Of a stretch of 64,000 nt of DNA, positions 37,160 to 49,714 are shown one piece after another. A program made the translations under genes and the position numbers. The stretch lies in contig CABJAN010000008.1 in NCBI GenBank assembly GCA_902363515.1, forward strand, positions 62,001 to 126,000. Reading direction: 5' to 3'. The notes beneath the pieces are model-generated. The model saw nothing but the letters and a program-made list of their open reading frames with translations, ran no database searches and was not told where the DNA came from. This stretch comes from Bacillota bacterium (GTDB lineage: Bacteria > Bacillota > Clostridia > Lachnospirales > Lachnospiraceae). Positions within the stretch are counted from its first letter, which is position 1, and the number at the start of each line of letters is the position of its first letter.

Positions 37160-38533
37160 TTAGTATTTTCCATAATACTCATCTAAGAACTTATCATCAA
37201 TACGTTTCAGCTCGCTCCTTGGCAGAATGGACAGGAGTTTCCAGCCAATACGGAGAGTCTCTTCAATATCACGGTTGGTATTGTAACCCTGTGATACATA
37301 TTCCTGCTCAAAGGCATCCGCAAATTTCGCATAAATAAGGTCAATATCAGAAAGCGCTGCCTCACCTAAAATAACCATCAATTCTTTTGCCTCTTTACCA
37401 CGGGCATAAGCTGCAAAAAGCTGATTCATGGTATTGGAGTGGTCTGCACGTGTCTTTCCTTCTCCGATACCTTTATCTTTCAGACGGGAAAGAGATGGCA
37501 GTACATCAATAGGCGGTGTGACACCTTTACGGTACAGTTCACGATTCAGAATAATCTGTCCCTCTGTAATATAACCGGTTAAGTCTGGAATTGGATGGGT
37601 CTTATCATCCTCCGGCATGGTCAGAATCGGAATCATGGTAATGCTTCCCTTCTTGCCTTTCTGGCGTCCGGCTCTTTCGTACATGGTTGCAAGGTCTGTA
37701 TACATGTAACCAGGATAACCACGGCGGCCAGGTACTTCCTTACGGGCTGCAGAAATCTCACGAAGAGCATCTGCATAGTTGGTAATATCTGTAAGAATAA
37801 CCAGAACGTGCATATCTTTTTCAAATGCTAAATACTCAGCAGCGGTAAGGGCCATCTTTGGTGTGGCAATACGCTCCACCGCAGGGTCATTTGCCAGGTT
37901 AATAAACAGAACCGTTCTGTCAATCGCGCCTGTTTCCTTAAAACTCTCAGTAAAGAAGTTTGCCTCTTCAAAGGTAATACCTAAAGCTGCAAATACAACC
38001 GCGAAGTTTTCCCCTGAACCGCGTACCTTTGCCTGTCTTGCAATCTGAGCAGCCAGGTTCGCATGTGGCAGACCGGAAGCAGAGAAAATTGGCAGCTTCT
38101 GTCCACGAACCAGAGTATTCAGACCATCAATGGCAGAAACACCGGTCTGAATAAACTCTTCCGGATAACTTCTTGCCGCCGGATTCATAGGAAGACCATT
38201 AATATCTCTTCTCTCTTCCGGCAGAATTTCCGGTCCATCATCAATGGGGCGGCCCATACCGTCAAATACACGTCCCAGCATATCCTCAGATACACCAAGC
38301 TCCATGCTTCGTCCCAGGAAACGAACTTTACTGTCAGACAGGTTGATACCTGTAGAGCTTTCAAAAAGCTGTACCAAAGCATCGCTTCCGTTAATCTCCA
38401 GAACCTTGCAGCGGCGTGTTTCACCGCTTGCCAGTTCGATTTCACCTAATTCATCATAATGAACATTTTCAACGCCACGCACCAGCATAAGAGGGCCGGC
38501 AACTTCCTGTATGGTTCTATACTCCTTTGGCAT
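37160..38533 (-). CDS. ntpB: V-type ATPase subunit B (regulatory/non-catalytic)
   Basis: A 457-aa B subunit. The nucleotide fold has no functional P-loop Lys ([12 protein letters not shown] instead of GxxxxGKT), which is normal for [24 protein letters not shown] and [20 protein letters not shown] are family signatures. It forms the hexameric head with subunit A. Its start codon overlaps the A stop by one base. Confidence 0.96.
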   Translation of the reverse strand: MPKEYRTIQEVAGPLMLVRGVENVHYDELGEIELASGETRRCKVLEINGSDALVQLFESSTGINLSDSKVRFLGRSMELGVSEDMLGRVFDGMGRPIDDGPEILPEERRDINGLPMNPAARSYPEEFIQTGVSAIDGLNTLVRGQKLPIFSASGLPHANLAAQIARQAKVRGSGENFAVVFAALGITFEEANFFTESFKETGAIDRTVLFINLANDPAVERIATPKMALTAAEYLAFEKDMHVLVILTDITNYADALREISAARKEVPGRRGYPGYMYTDLATMYERAGRQKGKKGSITMIPILTMPEDDKTHPIPDLTGYITEGQIILNRELYRKGVTPPIDVLPSLSRLKDKGIGEGKTRADHSNTMNQLFAAYARGKEAKELMVILGEAALSDIDLIYAKFADAFEQEYVSQGYNTNRDIEETLRIGWKLLSILPRSELKRIDDKFLDEYYGKY

Positions 38534-40299
38534 TAGAAGTCCTCCTTCCCTAATACATTGGAAATTTCCTTTGCAAGCTGGTCAAGAACAGCTTTATATT
38601 CTTTATCCAGATTTTCTTCCAATACATATTTAAAACGTCCGATTTTTTCACGAACTTCCAGATTTACAAGACTCTGAATGGTTGCTCCCTTTTCCAGCGC
38701 CTCTTTGCCATGCTCATAATATGCAACAACCAGTTTCATAAGCATATACTGTTTTTTCAGAGAACTGTAGGTATCTACCTCATGGAAAGAGTTCTGATGT
38801 AAGAAGTCCTCACGGATAGAACGGGCAGCTTCCATTTTCAGACGGTCTCCCGCTGACAGAGCATCCATACCTACCATCTTAACGATTTCTTCCAGTTCTG
38901 CTTCATCCTGAAGAAGGCTCATCATCTTCTGACGTTCTGCCATCCAGTCTGGAGCAACGGTTTCATTAAACCATTTTTCCATATTGTCCAAATACAGAGA
39001 ATAACTGGTAAGCCAGTTAATCGCCGGAAAATGTCTCTTATAAGCCAGAGAAGAATCCAATCCCCAGAATACCTTTACAATACGGAGGGTTGCCTGGGAT
39101 ACTGGTTCAGAAATATCACCACCTGGAGGAGATACCGCACCAATAACAGAAAGCGCGCCTTCTCTCTTATCCTTACCAAGAGAAACCACATGTCCGGCTC
39201 TTTCATAAAACTGTGCCAAACGGGAACCCAGATATGCAGGATAACCTTCCTCACCAGGCATCTCTTCCAAACGTCCAGACATTTCACGGAGTGCCTCAGC
39301 CCAACGGGAAGTAGAGTCTGCCATAAGCGCTACTGAATAGCCCATATCACGGAAATATTCAGCAATGGTAATACCTGTATAAATAGATGCCTCACGGGCT
39401 GCAACCGGCATATCAGAAGTATTGGCAATGAGTACCGTTCTCTCCATCAAAGACTGTCCTGTCTTAGGGTCCTTTAATTCTGGGAACTCATTCAAAACGT
39501 CTGTCATTTCATTTCCACGTTCACCACATCCAATGTAAACCACAATGTCTGCTTCTGCCCATTTAGCCAACTGATGCTGGATAACGGTTTTACCGCTTCC
39601 GAACGGTCCCGGTACTGCTGCAACACCGCCTTTGGCAATAGGGAAAAAGGTATCAACCACACGCTGTCCTGTTACCAGCGGCATTTCCGGCGGTAATTTC
39701 TTCAGATAAGGACGTCCTTTACGAACCGGCCATTTCTGCATCATGGTAAGTTCTTTGTCACCGGAATCTGTAGTGATAACTGCCACTACCTCTTCTACTG
39801 TAAATTCTCCGGCTTTAATTTCTTTTACTGTACCTTTGATACCATAGGGAACCATAATCTTGTGATTTACCACAATGGTCTCCTGTACTGTACCGATAAC
39901 ATCTCCGGCTTCTACTTCATCCCCTGCTTTCACAGCAGGAACAAAGTTCCATTTTAAATTTCTCTTTAGGGAAGGAACCTCAACACCACGTTTTAAGTTA
40001 GTTCCTGAAATTTTCATAATATCGTCCAGAGGACGCTGAATACCATCATAAATACTGGTAATAAGACCTGGTCCTAATTCTACAGAAAGTGGTGCTTCTG
40101 TAGATTCTACGGGCTCACCCGGTCCAAGTCCTGAAGTTTCCTCATATACCTGAATGGAAGCCTCGTCTCCATGCATTTCGATGATTTCACCAATCAGTCG
40201 CTGGTTACTAACACGAACCACGTCGAACATATTGGCGTCACGCATGCCCTCTGCAATAACCAGAGGACCTGCTACCTTTTTAATCGTACCTTTGCTCAT
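38533..40299 (-). CDS. ntpA: V-type ATPase catalytic subunit A
   Basis: A 588-aa catalytic subunit with the Walker A motif GPFGSGKT, the A-specific non-homologous insert (about 90-200), [19 protein letters not shown] and the catalytic-site block [32 protein letters not shown]. It hydrolyses ATP, or makes it, at the A/B interface. It lies 20 bases after subunit F. No intein is present. Confidence 0.97.
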   Translation of the reverse strand: MSKGTIKKVAGPLVIAEGMRDANMFDVVRVSNQRLIGEIIEMHGDEASIQVYEETSGLGPGEPVESTEAPLSVELGPGLITSIYDGIQRPLDDIMKISGTNLKRGVEVPSLKRNLKWNFVPAVKAGDEVEAGDVIGTVQETIVVNHKIMVPYGIKGTVKEIKAGEFTVEEVVAVITTDSGDKELTMMQKWPVRKGRPYLKKLPPEMPLVTGQRVVDTFFPIAKGGVAAVPGPFGSGKTVIQHQLAKWAEADIVVYIGCGERGNEMTDVLNEFPELKDPKTGQSLMERTVLIANTSDMPVAAREASIYTGITIAEYFRDMGYSVALMADSTSRWAEALREMSGRLEEMPGEEGYPAYLGSRLAQFYERAGHVVSLGKDKREGALSVIGAVSPPGGDISEPVSQATLRIVKVFWGLDSSLAYKRHFPAINWLTSYSLYLDNMEKWFNETVAPDWMAERQKMMSLLQDEAELEEIVKMVGMDALSAGDRLKMEAARSIREDFLHQNSFHEVDTYSSLKKQYMLMKLVVAYYEHGKEALEKGATIQSLVNLEVREKIGRFKYVLEENLDKEYKAVLDQLAKEISNVLGKEDF

Positions 40300-40319
40300 T
40301 GGAACGAATCACCTGCTTT

Positions 40320-40640
40320 CTAATTATTACTGAACAGAATATCAGAACCTACTGCCTGCTCCACAGAGTTTTTCACACCCTGTACTCCATTTCCGGTGTT
40401 GCCTGACACACCTGGAATCTGAATAATTGCCGGCAGAATTCTTTCCTGAAGTTTTTCTATCAGCTGTCCACACTCTGCTGCTGCCGCTTCTGTAATATAG
40501 ATAATTCCATATCCATGCTCAGCCAGAGCTGTGAGTTTTGCTTCTATTTCTTTACGATCCACTGCCGGGAAAATGTCAAGACCCAGTGCGGCAAATCCGT
40601 AAATACTATCATAATCACCTATCACTGCAATCTTATACAT
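40320..40640 (-). CDS. ntpG: V-type ATPase subunit F (called G in E. hirae)
   Basis: A 106-aa central-stalk subunit with the Rossmann-like start MYKIAVIGDYDSIYGFAALGLD and a TEAAAAE motif. It binds the D shaft. It overlaps the end of subunit C by 8 bases. Confidence 0.92.
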   Translation of the reverse strand: MYKIAVIGDYDSIYGFAALGLDIFPAVDRKEIEAKLTALAEHGYGIIYITEAAAAECGQLIEKLQERILPAIIQIPGVSGNTGNGVQGVKNSVEQAVGSDILFSNN

Positions 40641-41616
40641 ACATTTCCCTTACCCTTTCTCGAATTGCCTCTTCCGAAAAACCGTTTTGTTTTCCTGAAA
40701 GAATGATCCGCACTGTTTTAATCTCATTCTCTCTTGCCAGCAAATAAGCCACTAACGGCCCAACAGAAAAAGTTTCATATTTCTGAGGCTGCATAGTATG
40801 AATGATACGGTTATCACACCAGCGTTCAAATGCAGAAGGAGATTCAGCAATGGCTGCTGCTCCATTGGCATAAACCGTACTTTCCAGATATTCCACAATA
40901 GCTCCCATTCCTTGAACTGCTGCTTTTGCAAGCCTGTCAATACTCAAAGATTTACAGGGTACCATTGCCCGCTTCATAAATTCTATGGTTTTCGCAGTTT
41001 TCTGTGAACGCACAGCAATTTTAATATCTGCAATTGCCACCATAGATTCTGCATATTCTTTTATAATGCGATCCTTTGCCCTCTCTCCAGCCTGATAAAC
41101 AGCCTCAAGAGCTGCTTTGTCCACGATTACATCACATAACTGTCCATCACCTGTATGGAGCAGGGTTTCATAAGCTTCCTTAGCAGCCGCCGACATATAC
41201 TCTGGAAGTCTGGAAAAATCCTTACTTCTAATAATGTCCAGCATTTCTTCCGGTGGAATCACGGTATCTTCATAATAGATTTTCATGGTTCTTCCATCTT
41301 TAGAAGTACATGCATCCTTAATGGCTGCTTTGAGATTATGGAACAAGTTCGGATAGGAAAACACATCAAACACTGACATATCTACCTTCATATCTCGGAT
41401 GGTTTCCCAGGTTTTTTCCTGTTCTCTATCCAAGATTGCCTCTGCATTTACCGGTGTATCTGTATCACCCCAGCCCTTTTCCTGCAAAAGCTGCAAACAC
41501 TGCTTTTCAGTGCTGCATGCCAAAAGCTGTTCAATAACGGAAGAAGTAAACAACGCTGTCTCCAACGCTCGGATTCGTGCAACCGCATAGGTATATTTCG
41601 TACTAGACAAGTCCAT
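40633..41616 (-). CDS. ntpC: V-type ATPase subunit C (socket for the rotor ring)
   Basis: A 327-aa all-helical subunit linking the K ring with the D-F stalk. The start YTYAVARIRALETALF and the end FSEEAIRERVREMYV are typical of prokaryotic C/AC39 subunits. AAGGAGG lies only one base before the annotated ATG, so the true start may be the TTG two codons later, at ideal 7-base spacing. Confidence 0.92.
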   Translation of the reverse strand: MDLSSTKYTYAVARIRALETALFTSSVIEQLLACSTEKQCLQLLQEKGWGDTDTPVNAEAILDREQEKTWETIRDMKVDMSVFDVFSYPNLFHNLKAAIKDACTSKDGRTMKIYYEDTVIPPEEMLDIIRSKDFSRLPEYMSAAAKEAYETLLHTGDGQLCDVIVDKAALEAVYQAGERAKDRIIKEYAESMVAIADIKIAVRSQKTAKTIEFMKRAMVPCKSLSIDRLAKAAVQGMGAIVEYLESTVYANGAAAIAESPSAFERWCDNRIIHTMQPQKYETFSVGPLVAYLLARENEIKTVRIILSGKQNGFSEEAIRERVREMYV

Positions 41617-41637
41617 TCCTCCTTTTTGCGGTTATAC

Positions 41638-42231
41638 TTATAAAAATAAGAAACTGTGAACCTTATCCAACAGTTCATCTCGTTTGGAATTGAACATTGC
41701 CTCAAAAGTACAATTTTCCTCAATTCCCCCATATATCAGGACAAAGCCGCCGCATACTTTCCTGCTTTCCCTAGACAGCTTCAATACGCCGCCTTTTTCT
41801 TTTGCAATTGCCTGAATCTCCTCTTCAAATCCCTTTGGAAACCTCTTCAAATCAGCTTCAGAAAAACAGATTTCCCCGTCCTGAGCCAGCACAAACTTGT
41901 GCAGCATTTTCCGGAGCATTTCAAAATATTCTGCATCTGCTGCATGAATCATAGATTCATATGCAGTGTTAAGAACCTCTGAAATCATTTCCTGTTTCGC
42001 CGCAAGAAGGGCTTTTCTTCTCTGCAAATCGCAGGAAGAAGCAGCACGCTCCTCAATTGCCTTTACCTCTGCTTCCAATTTCCGGGAGATTTGTCTGCAT
42101 TCATTTTCTGCTTCTTCTTTCGCAGAAGCTAATACAGCATCTGCCTGCTTATTAGCTTCTGCTAAAAGTTCTCTTACAGAAGTTTCTGCATCTTCAAGAA
42201 TCTGGCTTTTCATTTTTTCTAATCCAGTCAT
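41638..42231 (-). CDS. ntpE: V-type ATPase subunit E (peripheral stalk)
   Basis: A 197-aa stator subunit: the N-terminal half is a Lys/Glu/Ala-rich helix that pairs with the G/H subunit, the C-terminal half a globular domain ending GGFVLIYGGIEENCTFEAMFNSKRDELLDKV, a family signature. AAAAGGAG precedes the ATG. Placed between K and C as in E. hirae. Confidence 0.93.
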   Translation of the reverse strand: MTGLEKMKSQILEDAETSVRELLAEANKQADAVLASAKEEAENECRQISRKLEAEVKAIEERAASSCDLQRRKALLAAKQEMISEVLNTAYESMIHAADAEYFEMLRKMLHKFVLAQDGEICFSEADLKRFPKGFEEEIQAIAKEKGGVLKLSRESRKVCGGFVLIYGGIEENCTFEAMFNSKRDELLDKVHSFLFL

Positions 42232-42288
42232 TCTCTTGCTCTCCTTTTCTAAATTTCGTCAGCTCGACTTCACTTCTAAATATTTAAA

Positions 42289-44792
<2,504 letters not shown>

Positions 44793-44854
44793 ATTCACAT
44801 CCCTCCTTTATTACTTATTTTCTCTTTCCGCAGTTCATAATCTTCTTTCTTGCA

Positions 44855-45163
44855 TTATATCAAATTCTGAATAATGCGTTGAACTGCTTCCTCTTCTTTG
44901 GATTTTGCAATTTGTCTTAATTCTGCAATCTCCTTATCCGCTGCCTTAAGAGCTGCTCCCAGCCTCTCCTCGCCAGCACGCTGCGCAGCACTTCTAGTCT
45001 TTTCTGCCTTTTCCTGCGCTTCCCCAATCATCCCGGATTTCAGTGTTACAGCCTCCTGCTTCGCGTTTTCCAGAATCTGCGTACTTTGCATCTTCGCATT
45101 AGAAATTATTTCCTCTGCTTTCTGCTCTGTTTCCCGGATTTCTTTGATTGTTTTTTCTACCAA
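44855..45163 (-). CDS. ntpF: V-type ATPase subunit G/H (peripheral stalk helix; ntpF position)
   Basis: A 102-aa charged coiled-coil protein (VEKTIKEIRETEQKAEEIISNAKMQ) that pairs with subunit E. The open frame starts upstream at 45217, but that point falls inside the promoter -35 box. The strong AAGGTGGTGA is 4 bases before a TTG at 45161-45163, so I use that rare start. First gene of the operon; a 62-base gap separates it from subunit I. Confidence 0.87.
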   Translation of the reverse strand: MVEKTIKEIRETEQKAEEIISNAKMQSTQILENAKQEAVTLKSGMIGEAQEKAEKTRSAAQRAGEERLGAALKAADKEIAELRQIAKSKEEEAVQRIIQNLI

Positions 45164-45188
45164 AGTATCACCACCTTCACATAAATTG

Positions 45189-45217
45189 ATATTACTATGG
45201 ATTATACATTTTGTCAA
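45189..45217 (-). promoter_or_regulatory. Promoter of the V-ATPase operon
   Basis: TTGACA (45212-45217), 17-base spacer, TAATAT (45189-45194). The leader to the TTG start is very short, about 20 bases. Confidence 0.8.
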
Positions 45218-45280
45218 TTTCTTAACAGTATTTTATATTTTTTTCTCTATTATTATGTGTCAACCCTATTTTTTTCAAAC

Positions 45281-45318
45281 AAAAAAGAGAGATTGTATGC
45301 TATTTGTACAATCTCTCT
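45281..45318 (-). terminator. Terminator of the orphan binding-protein gene
   Basis: Perfect 12-bp arms AGAGAGATTGTA and TACAATCTCTCT with a 9-base loop, followed on the minus strand by TTTTT. It isolates the V-ATPase promoter from upstream transcription. Confidence 0.88.
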
Positions 45319-45356
45319 CCTCATTCTCTATTAATTCTGCCGGATTCCCGTTTCTT

Positions 45357-46592
45357 TTACTTATATAGATAATTTTTGTATTCCGGCAATTCAATACTGG
45401 TACTGTCAATCCACTGATAGCCCGTATTAATAAAAGCATCATTCTCCAATCCCTGGTCTGCTCTCACACCTGCCACGATAGTAGCATACCCCATACCATA
45501 AGGATTCTGTGCAAACATTCCCAGTTCAACACCGTCTTTCACTGCTTTTATCTGTTTTTCACCGGAGTCGAAACCAATCACTTTCACTTCCTTATCAGAA
45601 GTATTTACAATATCCAGCACATTATTCGTTGCTATCTCATTGGTACAGTAATATCCTTTCACCTCAGGATATAACTTTAGCACCGCCTCTGCCAGTTCTG
45701 ACATACTGGTTTCTTCATTTTCATAAGAAATATTGACAATCTCTATTTCCGGATGATTTTTCATCTCATCTGTAAAACCTGCAACCCTCTTCTGGCTGCT
45801 CTCTGAGGTTTCTACATGAGCCATAATAGCTACCTGGCCTTTTTCCCCCAGTGCCTCTGCCATCTTCTTCGCTGCTTCTGTACCAGCCGCATAATTATCA
45901 GTAGCACAAATTGCATTCACCTGTTCACTTTGCACTCCTGAATCCAGCACAACAACCGGAATGCCATTCAAAGTTGCCTCTTCTACCTGAGGCTGGCAGG
46001 ATTCCATATCAATGGCTGCCAGACACAAAATCGAAGGATTCTCAGAAAGTACAGCGTCAATAATATTAATCTGACTTTCTACATCTGTTTCATTTCCGGG
46101 TCCTTCAAAGGAAATTTTAATTTTATCCTCTCCTTTGTATCCCATTTTTTCATTCAGATCCTCTACTGCATCATCCATGCCTTTTTTTACATTTTTCCAG
46201 AAGCCTGTTTTAGTGTTCTTAACTACCACAGCAATACGGGTTCCCGGTTCCGGATTTAATTCTTCTAAAGATGTATAATCATAAGTACCTGCCTGTTCTT
46301 TTAAAACCTTCATAGTCAGGTCCTCACTCATATTTTCCGCTGTTTTGCTGCCTTCTTCCTCTGAGGTCTTGTTCCCATTCGTATCTGTCTCTTTACCTGT
46401 CTCTTGATTTGTTTCTTCTGTTTTCTTATCTTCCTCTTTGGTTTCTGATTCAGCCTGCTCCTTTTCGCTCTTGTCTATCTTCTCTGCTGTATTCTTCTGG
46501 CTTTCCTCAGGTTCTGTTTTTTTGCTTCCGCATCCCACCACAGTCCCGGTGGCCAGCATAAGACAAATTAACCCGATTATTGCTTTTTTCAT
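45357..46592 (-). CDS. Orphan sugar-binding lipoprotein (RbsB-like)
   Basis: A 411-aa lipoprotein: signal peptide with lipidated Cys21 (VVGCGS), a long Lys/Glu/Thr linker (25-95), then a ribose-binding-type fold (IAVVVKNTKTGFWKNVKKGMDDAVEDL, ICLAAIDMESCQPQV, PVVVLDSGV, ATDNYAAGTEAAKKM, VKVIGFDSGEKQIKAVKDG). No ATPase or permease gene adjoins it, so it either feeds a transporter encoded elsewhere or acts as a sensor. It has its own promoter region (TATAAT about 50 bases before the ATG) and terminator. Confidence 0.87.
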   Translation of the reverse strand: MKKAIIGLICLMLATGTVVGCGSKKTEPEESQKNTAEKIDKSEKEQAESETKEEDKKTEETNQETGKETDTNGNKTSEEEGSKTAENMSEDLTMKVLKEQAGTYDYTSLEELNPEPGTRIAVVVKNTKTGFWKNVKKGMDDAVEDLNEKMGYKGEDKIKISFEGPGNETDVESQINIIDAVLSENPSILCLAAIDMESCQPQVEEATLNGIPVVVLDSGVQSEQVNAICATDNYAAGTEAAKKMAEALGEKGQVAIMAHVETSESSQKRVAGFTDEMKNHPEIEIVNISYENEETSMSELAEAVLKLYPEVKGYYCTNEIATNNVLDIVNTSDKEVKVIGFDSGEKQIKAVKDGVELGMFAQNPYGMGYATIVAGVRADQGLENDAFINTGYQWIDSTSIELPEYKNYLYK

Positions 46593-46720
46593 GACTTTAC
46601 CTGCCCTTTACACGTTTTTGTCTTAGAATTTAACTACGTTTTCATTATACACGAAACCCCTGATTAGTCCAGTCCCATTAAGATTGTTTATAAATTTTTT
46701 TGAAAGTTTTCATACATTCC

Positions 46721-47758
46721 TTATCTCTTAAATATCCCAAGACTGGTATAAATTCCATAGAGCAGCAACGCTGAAAAAGGTCCTAACACGAACCCGAAGC
46801 CTCCATAGAGAATCACGCCCAGGTACACACTGAAAAGAACAAGAAGAGGTGATACACCTACATGGCTGCCAATCAGTCTTGGCTCCATAAACTGTCTTAC
46901 CACAGCAGTCAGTAGATATAACAGGAAAAATCCCACCCCAGGCGCCACTTTCCCCTGAAACAGAAAGAAAAATCCCGCCGGAACGAAAAACAGTCCTGTT
47001 CCCAAAACCGGAAATGCGTCCAAAACTCCTACCAGCAAACCTAAAGCAAAAAAATGTTTCACCTTCAAAATCCCCAGGCCAGCAATGCAAACCATGCAAA
47101 TCACTGCCATAATCTTAATTTGTGCTTTCCAGTACTCCTTCACAGTTCTGCGAAATTGTTCCGCCAGTTCCATAAGGTTCTTATAAAATCTCCTCTGCTC
47201 TAAAAAAGCTTTTACTTTTCCGCGTTCCTGTAAGAACAAAATTGCAGACACAACAGAAAGCATTACCATCCCAATCCCCAGCACACAGGCATAAACAGAA
47301 TGAATGGCAGTCTCCACACCTGACTCCTGCTGCCACATATAAGCACACAATGCTTCTAGCTGCTGATAAATATAGCTGCTGCTTTTCTCTGCCGGAATCC
47401 CAACCATACGTTCCACACCCTTACAACAGTGCTCAATCATCTCCTCCGCTTCATTGCGCAGCAAGGGAATATACTGAATACAATCTCCTGCTTTCTCTGT
47501 TACAAACTCTGCTCCCAGGAAAAGCACTGCAAAAATCAGAAGGGTAAACATTAAAATCAAAACACTTCCTATGGCACACTCTGAAACATGAAATTTCTTG
47601 CTTAACTTCCTGTTTGATAAGCGGTAAGCAACAGGATGAACGGCTTCTGACAGTAAAAAACCCACAAAAAACGGAAGCATCACAGGAAGGACATACTTTA
47701 CGCCCAAAAATACACCTGCTGCCGCTCCCACTATGATTCCCGCCTTTTTCCAATCCAT
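46721..47758 (-). CDS. AI-2E family membrane protein (YtvI-like)
   Basis: A protein of about 345 aa with 7-8 TM helices, of the AI-2E/UPF0118 family: two N-terminal TM segments (VKYVLPVMLPFFVGFLLSE), a variable extracellular part, and the C-terminal block FFVPAGFFFLF, RQFMEPRLIGSHVGVSPLLVLFSVYLGVILYGGFGFVLGP. YtvI in spore formers and autoinducer-2 or Na+/H+ exporters share this fold. GGGGGAA lies 6 bases before the ATG at 47756-47758; an ATG at 47773 without a ribosome site is the alternative. Confidence 0.85.
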   Translation of the reverse strand: MDWKKAGIIVGAAAGVFLGVKYVLPVMLPFFVGFLLSEAVHPVAYRLSNRKLSKKFHVSECAIGSVLILMFTLLIFAVLFLGAEFVTEKAGDCIQYIPLLRNEAEEMIEHCCKGVERMVGIPAEKSSSYIYQQLEALCAYMWQQESGVETAIHSVYACVLGIGMVMLSVVSAILFLQERGKVKAFLEQRRFYKNLMELAEQFRRTVKEYWKAQIKIMAVICMVCIAGLGILKVKHFFALGLLVGVLDAFPVLGTGLFFVPAGFFFLFQGKVAPGVGFFLLYLLTAVVRQFMEPRLIGSHVGVSPLLVLFSVYLGVILYGGFGFVLGPFSALLLYGIYTSLGIFKR

Positions 47759-47834
47759 CCTCTGTTCCCCCATACTCTAAGCTTTCAACTTCACTACGGT
47801 TTCTCTACTCATAGTATGGGAAAACAAAATTTTC

Positions 47835-48500
47835 TTATACTATAGGAAAATTTCCAACTGGCTTTATCTGAAATTCCATTTTCTTCTTCGTTCTTGGATG
47901 ATAAAATGATAGTCTATAAGAACACAGGGAAAGCAGCTGTTGTCTTTGTGGATCAGGATTATACTTTGTATCTCCCAAAATAGGCATTCCCGCATGAGCC
48001 AACTGCACTCTGATTTGATGATGTCTTCCGGTTTCCAGCTTAATCTCCAAAAGTGTCCCTTTTTCTGTTTCCTTCACTTTTTTATAAAAAAGCTTTGCAC
48101 TTTTACTTCCTGGTGTTTTTCCCTCTACCACCCTGGAGCAATTATTTTTGCTGTCTTTTTCCAGTTCATCCACCAGGCATCCTTCTTCTTTCTTTGGGAA
48201 GCCCTCTACATATGCTAAATATCGCTTTTCAAATTTCCCCTGCTGTATCTGCTTACTCAGGTTTCCGGCGCTCTCCTGATTTTTTGCAAACACCAAAAGT
48301 CCCTGTACCGGCTGATCCAGACGATGCACTACACCAATATACGGTTTCTCACCCTTTCTTGCTCTGTAAGTTTTCAAGGCGCTCTCCATATCCATGCTTC
48401 CAATCCTTTTACTCTGAACCGGAAAGCCTTCCGGTTTTCGGCACACAATCAAATCTTTGTCCTCAAATAAAATCATTTCTTCTATATTAATAGCATTCAT
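47835..48500 (-). CDS. RluA-family pseudouridine synthase
   Basis: An enzyme of about 221 aa that isomerises uridines in rRNA or tRNA. The catalytic Asp62 is in GVVHRLDQPVQGLLVFAK, and the late motif LKLETGRHHQIRVQLAH-like (LEIKLETGRHHQIRV) is intact. It lacks an S4 domain. I start at the ATG at 48498-48500 with AGGA four bases upstream; the longer frame from a GTG at 48539 has no ribosome site. An extended -10 (TGC-TATACT, 48540-48545) just upstream may be its promoter. Confidence 0.87.
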   Translation of the reverse strand: MNAINIEEMILFEDKDLIVCRKPEGFPVQSKRIGSMDMESALKTYRARKGEKPYIGVVHRLDQPVQGLLVFAKNQESAGNLSKQIQQGKFEKRYLAYVEGFPKKEEGCLVDELEKDSKNNCSRVVEGKTPGSKSAKLFYKKVKETEKGTLLEIKLETGRHHQIRVQLAHAGMPILGDTKYNPDPQRQQLLSLCSYRLSFYHPRTKKKMEFQIKPVGNFPIV

Positions 48501-48550
48501 ATATTCCTGATTTCCTCTTATCTTCCTCTTTTTCCCCACAGTATAGCACG

Positions 48551-48601
48551 AAAAATGAACAACCGCTATATCTATCTTCTGAATGGATATAACGGTTGTT
48601 C
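48551..48601 (-). terminator. Intrinsic terminator facing out of the gene-free region
   Basis: 16-bp arms with one wobble (GAACAACCGTTATATC against GATATAGCGGTTGTTC), a 13-base loop, then ATTTTTC on the minus strand. It stops minus-strand transcription coming from the region without genes, just before the rluA-type gene. Confidence 0.82.
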
Positions 48602-49579
48602 TAATGTTCTGCGTTATTCAATTTTTTTATTCCTTTCTTTTTAACCTCTAAATTGACATTTATTAGTTAAATTATCTTCAGTTTACGCTTCCTTTCTAAG
48701 TATTTTTTATATAATCTTTCCAAATTTTGAAAATATAATATATTGGTTGCTTAGAAACGATATTCAATTTTTTATTATTTTATAAAACATATCTCATATG
48801 TTTTTCTATCTTCTTTCGTCCCTTTTTTATAAATTCTTATGGTCTGCCTTCGGAATTTATTGAAAGTTTTCATATCAATCTATATGGAATAATAAAGAGT
48901 TTCTAACAAATAGTTCCGTCTATCTTGTTTTCCAGATATTTCTTTATACCATTCTCTGAAATATAACGAATCTTTTCAGATTCTCGAATACAACAGGCCT
49001 ATTTCACGAATACAACTCATCATACTATTTATGTTATATTTAAAAGTATGTATAAATACTCTATCTTTTTAAAATATATTTCTTTGCATATATTTTAAAA
49101 TCTTTCTATTATGTTTGTGGTAATGATTCAATATGAGGACATTTTCGATATGAACCTAAAGCTTATCTTATTTGTTTTTCGGAATTCTTCCGTTCTCAGG
49201 TAGTTTAGGCCTTTCTGAGGGGCTTATGCCTTACCACTCTCATATTGATAATTTGATTCATCCGTTCCCATTGGACTGTACCTCCTTATCAAGTTCAACA
49301 CAACACCTTTTTTACTTTCTTATAGGTTCCTTTGTAATTTTTAAAATAAAAGAATAATTAAAATTAACCGGCTTCTATAATTTTATTTTCATTACATTAT
49401 CCTTGGTACTTTGGTTTATTATTATTTATCTTATTCTGTATTCTCCATACACCTAAAGTATAATAAGTAATAAATCTTTTGTACTTTGTGGCCATCTTCA
49501 AAATTGATTTCTCGTCTCAAATTTTGAAATGGATGTGAGAGTAATGTTTTTCTTTGTAAAAGGTGTTTTGTTTTTTGTT
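48557..49579 (-). ncRNA. Candidate ~1 kb noncoding transcript
   Basis: A near-consensus promoter (49586-49614) points into a 1.0-kb AT-rich stretch that ends in a strong terminator. No frame on the minus strand reaches 60 codons. The inferred RNA shows several local hairpins, for example TTCAAAATT with AATTTTGAA near 49500-49540, GTAT-GGAGA-ATAC near 49440 and GAATC-TGAAAA-GATTC near 48980, and a repeated word GTTGTATTCG. One 15-codon frame with a strong ribosome site lies in the middle. It may be a large structured RNA, or the decayed remains of a gene that kept its promoter and terminator. Confidence 0.4.
49224..49271 (-). CDS. Possible 15-aa micro-ORF
   Basis: ATG at 49269-49271 with a perfect AAGGAGG (49281-49287) at 9 bases; product MGTDESNYQYESGKA, then TAA. 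It lies about 310 bases after the inferred transcription start. It could be a leader peptide or the surviving start of a lost gene. The ribosome site is too good to ignore, the peptide too short to classify. Confidence 0.35.
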   Translation of the reverse strand: MGTDESNYQYESGKA

Positions 49580-49585
49580 AAGATT

Positions 49586-49614
49586 ATAATACTACCACCT
49601 CATTAATTTGTCAA
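49586..49614 (-). promoter_or_regulatory. Near-consensus promoter in the gene-free region
   Basis: TTGACA (49609-49614), 17-base spacer, TATTAT (49586-49591), directed toward the gene-free kilobase. One of the best sigma-A matches in the window. Confidence 0.75.
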
Positions 49615-49714
49615 TATCTTTTTCAAAAAAAGTTATATTTTTTTATTATAATGTTTTTATCTTTATTTAACCTATGAATTATATTTATTTTTATTGAATT
49701 TTCCGACAATTATA

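Noticed and set aside
37160..38533. Loss of the P-loop in the V-ATPase B subunit as a defect
   Set aside because: B subunits are normally non-catalytic and lack a working Walker A motif; this is the standard state.
45164..45217. Upstream TTG start for the V-ATPase G/H subunit
   Set aside because: The TTG at 45217 is part of the TTGACA -35 box of the operon promoter, so it is not transcribed.
49172..49357. 61-codon plus-strand frame in the gene-free region
   Set aside because: No ribosome site or recognisable sequence, and it lies antisense to the micro-ORF and the inferred transcript.
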